From JBCCFK01 sp965262315 (GTDB lineage: Bacteria > Actinomycetota > Acidimicrobiia > Acidimicrobiales > UBA8592): a stretch of 7,502 bases of DNA. Positions 6,240-7,502 of the stretch are shown piece by piece. Below the pieces are notes generated by a model. The model saw only the letters and a program-made list of their open reading frames with translations, was not told where the DNA came from and searched no databases. Location: assembly GCA_965262315.1 (NCBI GenBank), contig CBDHFJ010000016.1, forward strand, positions 1 through 7,502, given 5' to 3'. Each line of letters begins with the position of its first letter. Position 1 is the stretch's first letter. The position numbers were made by a program, and so were the translations under genes.

Positions 6240-7502
6240 ATGTACGTCCTCAGCTTCACCTACTGGATCGTGGTCGTGCTGCTCGCCCTGGTCCATGCTC
6301 GGGCCGGCAACCGCCTGCAACGGCTCCTGCTGCTCGACGCCAGCGTCCTGTTGTACGCGGCGATCGACCGCTGGCTGGTGATCCACCTGGCCTGGGTCGT
6401 GGTCATCACATGGATCGGGGCCCGATCGAGGCATTTCACCGATGACGCGGCCATGTTGCGGTTCGTACGGATCACGACTTCGATCCTGGCCTTCGTCCCG
6501 CTACTGGTGCACCGCCTCGGCGACGATCTCGTCGGAGCGGCCGCGATCGTCGGTGAACGCGCCTCGCTCGACACGACCGGCTGGAGTCTGTCCCTGCTGC
6601 TCCCGGTCGGTGTCGCGTTCTACACGCTGCAGGCCGTCGACACCATCGAACCGTCACAGCGGGCCGGCGCCCGTGTCGCTTCCTTCCTCGATCACGCGCT
6701 CCACGTCGCGTTCTTCCCGACACTGCTCGTCGGGCCGGTCCAGCGGTACGACCACCTGGCCGGGCAGCTCCGGACACGACGTCGGGTCGGCCTGGACGAC
6801 GTCCGGGTCGCCGCGCTGCTGATCACGACCGGGCTGCTCCAGAAACTCGTCGTTGCCGACAACCTGTTGCCCATCGCCGATCGCGTCTTCGGCGCTCCGG
6901 CCACGGCGAACGCACCCGACGTGGCCGCTGCGATGTTGGCGTTCGGCTTCGGGATCGTCGCCGACCTCCTGGGCCTGTCGCTCCTCGCGCTCGGCACCGC
7001 CAGGCTGTTCGGCATCGACCTCACGCCGCAGGTCGACCGGCCGTGGCTCGCTCGGTCCGTGGTGGACTTCTGGGATCGCTTCCTGTCGACGGTCACCGAT
7101 TGGTTCCTGCGGCACGTCTTGCTCCCCATGGGCGGGGTCGGGCGCGGCGTCGGGCGCAGCCTCGTGGCCCTCGCCGTCACCTTCCTCACGGCTGCCGTCT
7201 GGTTCGGCGCCACCGCCGGCATGGTCGTGTGGGCCCTCCTGCACCTGGGGGCCGTCACCCTGCAGCTGTGGCGAGGCCGCCGACCCCGGAAACGCTCCCT
7301 CCCGGTGTTGATCCACCGGCTGGCGGCCCTTGGGTTCGTGACCTACGCCTGGCTGTGGTTCCGCGCCGAGTCGATCGGCGACGCCATCGACCTCCACCGC
7401 GGGCTGCTGCGCCCCACGATCACGTCGTTCGGACGCGGCGCCGTTGCCACCACGATCGTGTTCGGCGTGGCCCTCTTGGTGATCGACGAACTCGGCCGGC
7501 GC
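6240..7502 (+). CDS. MBOAT-family (AlgI/DltB-like) membrane protein lacking the signature histidines (partial, runs off right edge)
   Basis: ATG at 6240 opens 421 codons with no stop to the window edge. Many hydrophobic segments mark a multi-pass inner-membrane protein. MBOAT acyltransferases of the AlgI/DltB type transfer acyl groups to exported glycans. AlgI-like landmarks occur in order: RLLLLDASVLLYA (28-40), LPVGVAFYTLQAV (121-133), FFPTLLVGPVQRYDHL (158-173), GLLQKLVVADNL (198-209), an ARLFGI...RPWLARSVVDFWDRF stretch (254-281), LLPMGG (294-299), AVWFGATAGMVVWALLH (319-335) and FVTYAWLWFRAESI (366-379). The FWRRWH histidine is Leu282, the WHGA histidine is Phe322, and the FDFSGYSD segment reads VADLLGLSL (240-248); His335 of the later ALLH motif is kept. 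The enzyme may be inactive or belong to a divergent subfamily. No Shine-Dalgarno precedes the ATG, and no other start codon occurs in frame after the upstream stop at 6129. AlgJ-like partner genes, if any, would lie beyond the window. Confidence 0.82.
   Translation, partial: MYVLSFTYWIVVVLLALVHARAGNRLQRLLLLDASVLLYAAIDRWLVIHLAWVVVITWIGARSRHFTDDAAMLRFVRITTSILAFVPLLVHRLGDDLVGAAAIVGERASLDTTGWSLSLLLPVGVAFYTLQAVDTIEPSQRAGARVASFLDHALHVAFFPTLLVGPVQRYDHLAGQLRTRRRVGLDDVRVAALLITTGLLQKLVVADNLLPIADRVFGAPATANAPDVAAAMLAFGFGIVADLLGLSLLALGTARLFGIDLTPQVDRPWLARSVVDFWDRFLSTVTDWFLRHVLLPMGGVGRGVGRSLVALAVTFLTAAVWFGATAGMVVWALLHLGAVTLQLWRGRRPRKRSLPVLIHRLAALGFVTYAWLWFRAESIGDAIDLHRGLLRPTITSFGRGAVATTIVFGVALLVIDELGRR

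Noticed and set aside
5979..6434. N-terminal extension of the beta-helix protein to a start at 6434
   Set aside because: It would place about 150 unrelated residues before a clear signal peptide, run across the AT-rich promoter region and overlap the MBOAT gene. GGAGG before 5978 fixes the start.
6654..7397. Minus-strand open frame opposite the MBOAT gene
   Set aside because: The translation is a hydrophilic, Gln/Glu/Gly-rich string typical of the complement of membrane-protein codons, while the plus strand shows ordered MBOAT motifs.

Overview
The window is uniformly very G+C rich, with codons ending almost always in G or C. This suggests a high-GC bacterium, most likely an actinobacterium (an Acidimicrobiia-like lineage is my best guess). 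The proline/threonine linkers would also suit some Chloroflexota. The taxonomic call is inference; no rRNA or other phylogenetic marker is present.

Layout. Positions 1-5978 hold four genes, all on the minus strand; in transcription order (high to low coordinates) they are: (i) 5978-3069, a secreted 969-residue protein with a signal peptide, three copies of a roughly 105-residue beta-rich module joined by Pro/Thr linkers, a right-handed parallel beta-helix and a C-terminal beta domain; (ii) about 2956-1559, a PaaK/CapK-type adenylate-forming ligase; (iii) 1514-537, a complete phytanoyl-CoA-dioxygenase-like (PhyH) Fe(II)/2-oxoglutarate oxygenase; (iv) 537 to the left edge, the N-terminal part of a second PhyH-like oxygenase whose start overlaps the stop of the first (TGATG). 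A 261-base divergent intergenic region, locally AT-rich, separates this block from (v) 6240 to the right edge on the plus strand, a multi-pass membrane protein of the MBOAT O-acyltransferase fold that runs out of the window.

How they may work together. A divergently arranged AlgI-type membrane acyltransferase relative, a secreted beta-helix protein and a CapK-like ligase are parts commonly found near surface-polysaccharide genes, so an envelope glycan or glycolipid locus is a reasonable inference. The ligase followed by two tandem PhyH oxygenases could activate an acid to its AMP/CoA form and hydroxylate it, but the substrate cannot be read from the sequence.

Most notable: the MBOAT protein keeps the family scaffold motifs but lacks both histidines of the family signature (RWH-like position is Leu, WHGA-like position is Phe), so it looks like a pseudo-acyltransferase or a divergent subfamily. 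The beta-helix protein carries a well-defined triplicated module ending in HVRHDFT that I cannot assign to a named family. No RNA gene, transposon, CRISPR array or integration site was seen.
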